A stretch of 15,232 nt of DNA from Candidatus Cloacimonadota bacterium (GTDB lineage: Bacteria; Cloacimonadota; Cloacimonadia; Cloacimonadales; Cloacimonadaceae). Below, in pieces: positions 14,933-15,232 of the stretch; the stretch's first letter is position 1, and every line of letters begins with the position of its first letter. The notes below the pieces were generated by a model. That model did not search any database. It was not told the DNA's origin and saw nothing but the letters and a program-made list of their open reading frames with translations. The position numbers and the translations under genes are program-made. Location: contig JALOBM010000040.1 in NCBI GenBank assembly GCA_023228285.1, positions 1 through 15,232 on the forward strand, given 5' to 3'.

Positions 14933-14938
14933 TCCTCC
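14933..14938 (-). promoter_or_regulatory. Strong Shine-Dalgarno of gdh, nested in a 5-codon frame
   Basis: GGAGGA lies 7 bases before the gdh ATG, the best Shine-Dalgarno in the window and fitting for a highly expressed enzyme. The same bases form ATG-GAG-GAA-TCC-AAA-TGA (14923-14940), whose stop overlaps the gdh start as ATGA. The mini-frame has no Shine-Dalgarno of its own in sight and is probably incidental. Confidence 0.8.
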
Positions 14939-14959
14939 ATGTTTATTTTGTTTTTTGCC

Positions 14960-14987
14960 AATTTATATTCATGCTCTTTTATGTCAA
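14960..14987 (-). promoter_or_regulatory. Predicted promoter of gdh
   Basis: On the minus strand a perfect -35 box TTGACA (14982-14987) precedes an A/T-rich -10 region. The candidates are TAAATT (14960-14965, 16-base spacer, 4 of 6 matches) or TATAAA (14962-14967, 14-base spacer, 5 of 6 matches). The -35 box is convincing; the exact -10 is not settled. Start would be near 14953, giving a leader of under 30 bases. Confidence 0.55.
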
Positions 14988-15225
14988 GTAATTCCGGAAT
15001 CAAAGAAATCTCACAGATTGCTTTATGTGCTGCTTTAACAAGTTGAGCGTGTTTTTTTGTTAGTTCAGAAGTTCTTAGTTCGATAGATCATTGTTCAAAT
15101 TTATGGTGCTGCAGTGCTACAGATGAACTTGGACAATACGATTGTTACTCATTAGACCTTTCGTAACTTATTGTATATCTATATGTTTTATAGTCTATTG
15201 GACTTCATTAATCAGGTGAAAAACT

Positions 15226-15232
15226 ATGCATT
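15226..15232 (+). CDS. Possible start of a divergent gene cut by the window edge
   Basis: AGGTG at 15214-15218 is followed after 7 bases by ATG at 15226, leaving two further bases-plus of coding sequence before the edge. Spacing is ideal but only two codons are visible, so this is no more than a candidate. Confidence 0.2.

Larger units (their letters stand above)
14927..15232. other. Upstream region of gdh, A/T-rich, no convincing gene
   Basis: 306 bases to the window edge. The proximal part carries the gdh Shine-Dalgarno (14933-14938) and promoter (14960-14987). The remainder (about 15000-15220) is A/T-rich with a seven-T run at about 15052-15058, preceded only by a poor imperfect hairpin. 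At the far edge AGGTG precedes an ATG at 15226 on the plus strand, which may be the start of a divergent gene. Confidence 0.5.

Noticed and set aside
14941..14966. TTGGCA upstream of gdh as a sigma-54 -24 element
   Set aside because: No GC dinucleotide follows at the required -12 spacing, and a good TTGACA-type promoter is already present.
15025..15060. Hairpin plus seven-T run on the plus strand as a terminator
   Set aside because: The stem is short, bulged and includes a G-T pair, and no plus-strand gene lies upstream to be terminated.

Overview
The window is bacterial chromosome of moderate GC content, and all nine confident genes lie on the minus strand. The best lineage guess is Candidatus Cloacimonadota or a close relative in the Fibrobacterota-Chlorobiota-Bacteroidota neighbourhood. 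That rests on a large exported protein with fibronectin-like modules and a YPNPFNP-type C-terminal sorting domain, a Bacteroidota-style GH133/GT4/GH57 glycogen cluster, and a clostridial/Bacteroides-like glutamate dehydrogenase. The assignment is inference; no rRNA or tRNA is present to test it.

Reading in the direction of transcription (high to low coordinates), the first gene is a glutamate dehydrogenase (13589-14926). It has its own TTGACA-type promoter, a strong Shine-Dalgarno and a hairpin terminator. A 327-base gap holds that terminator, a 10-base direct repeat and a good promoter. Then comes a compact run of seven genes (4221-13261): glycogen debranching enzyme (GH133), GT4 glycosyltransferase, GH57 glycosidase, an NtrC-type sigma-54 response regulator, a YbbR-domain membrane-anchored protein, TsaD (tRNA t6A synthesis) and an unassigned ATP-grasp enzyme. 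The first six are joined by three 4-base ATGA overlaps and gaps of 12 and 7 bases; the ATP-grasp gene follows after 52 bases. The run looks like one operon in which storage alpha-glucan metabolism is physically tied to a sigma-54 regulator and to housekeeping functions.

A separate transcription unit follows: a 1296-residue exported multidomain protein (121-4011) with its own promoter and a clear intrinsic terminator. Its N-terminal region carries a His/Asp/Glu pattern reminiscent of N-formylglutamate-amidohydrolase-fold zinc hydrolases, followed by two fibronectin III-like modules, uncharacterised beta-rich regions and the sorting domain.

I see no mobile element, CRISPR array, RNA gene, prophage or obvious defence system. 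The items most worth a second look are the sigma-54 regulator inside the glycogen operon (with an altered GAFTGA loop), the unassigned hydrolase-like head of the exported protein, and the unassigned ATP-grasp enzyme. Nothing here can be called a new system from sequence reading alone.
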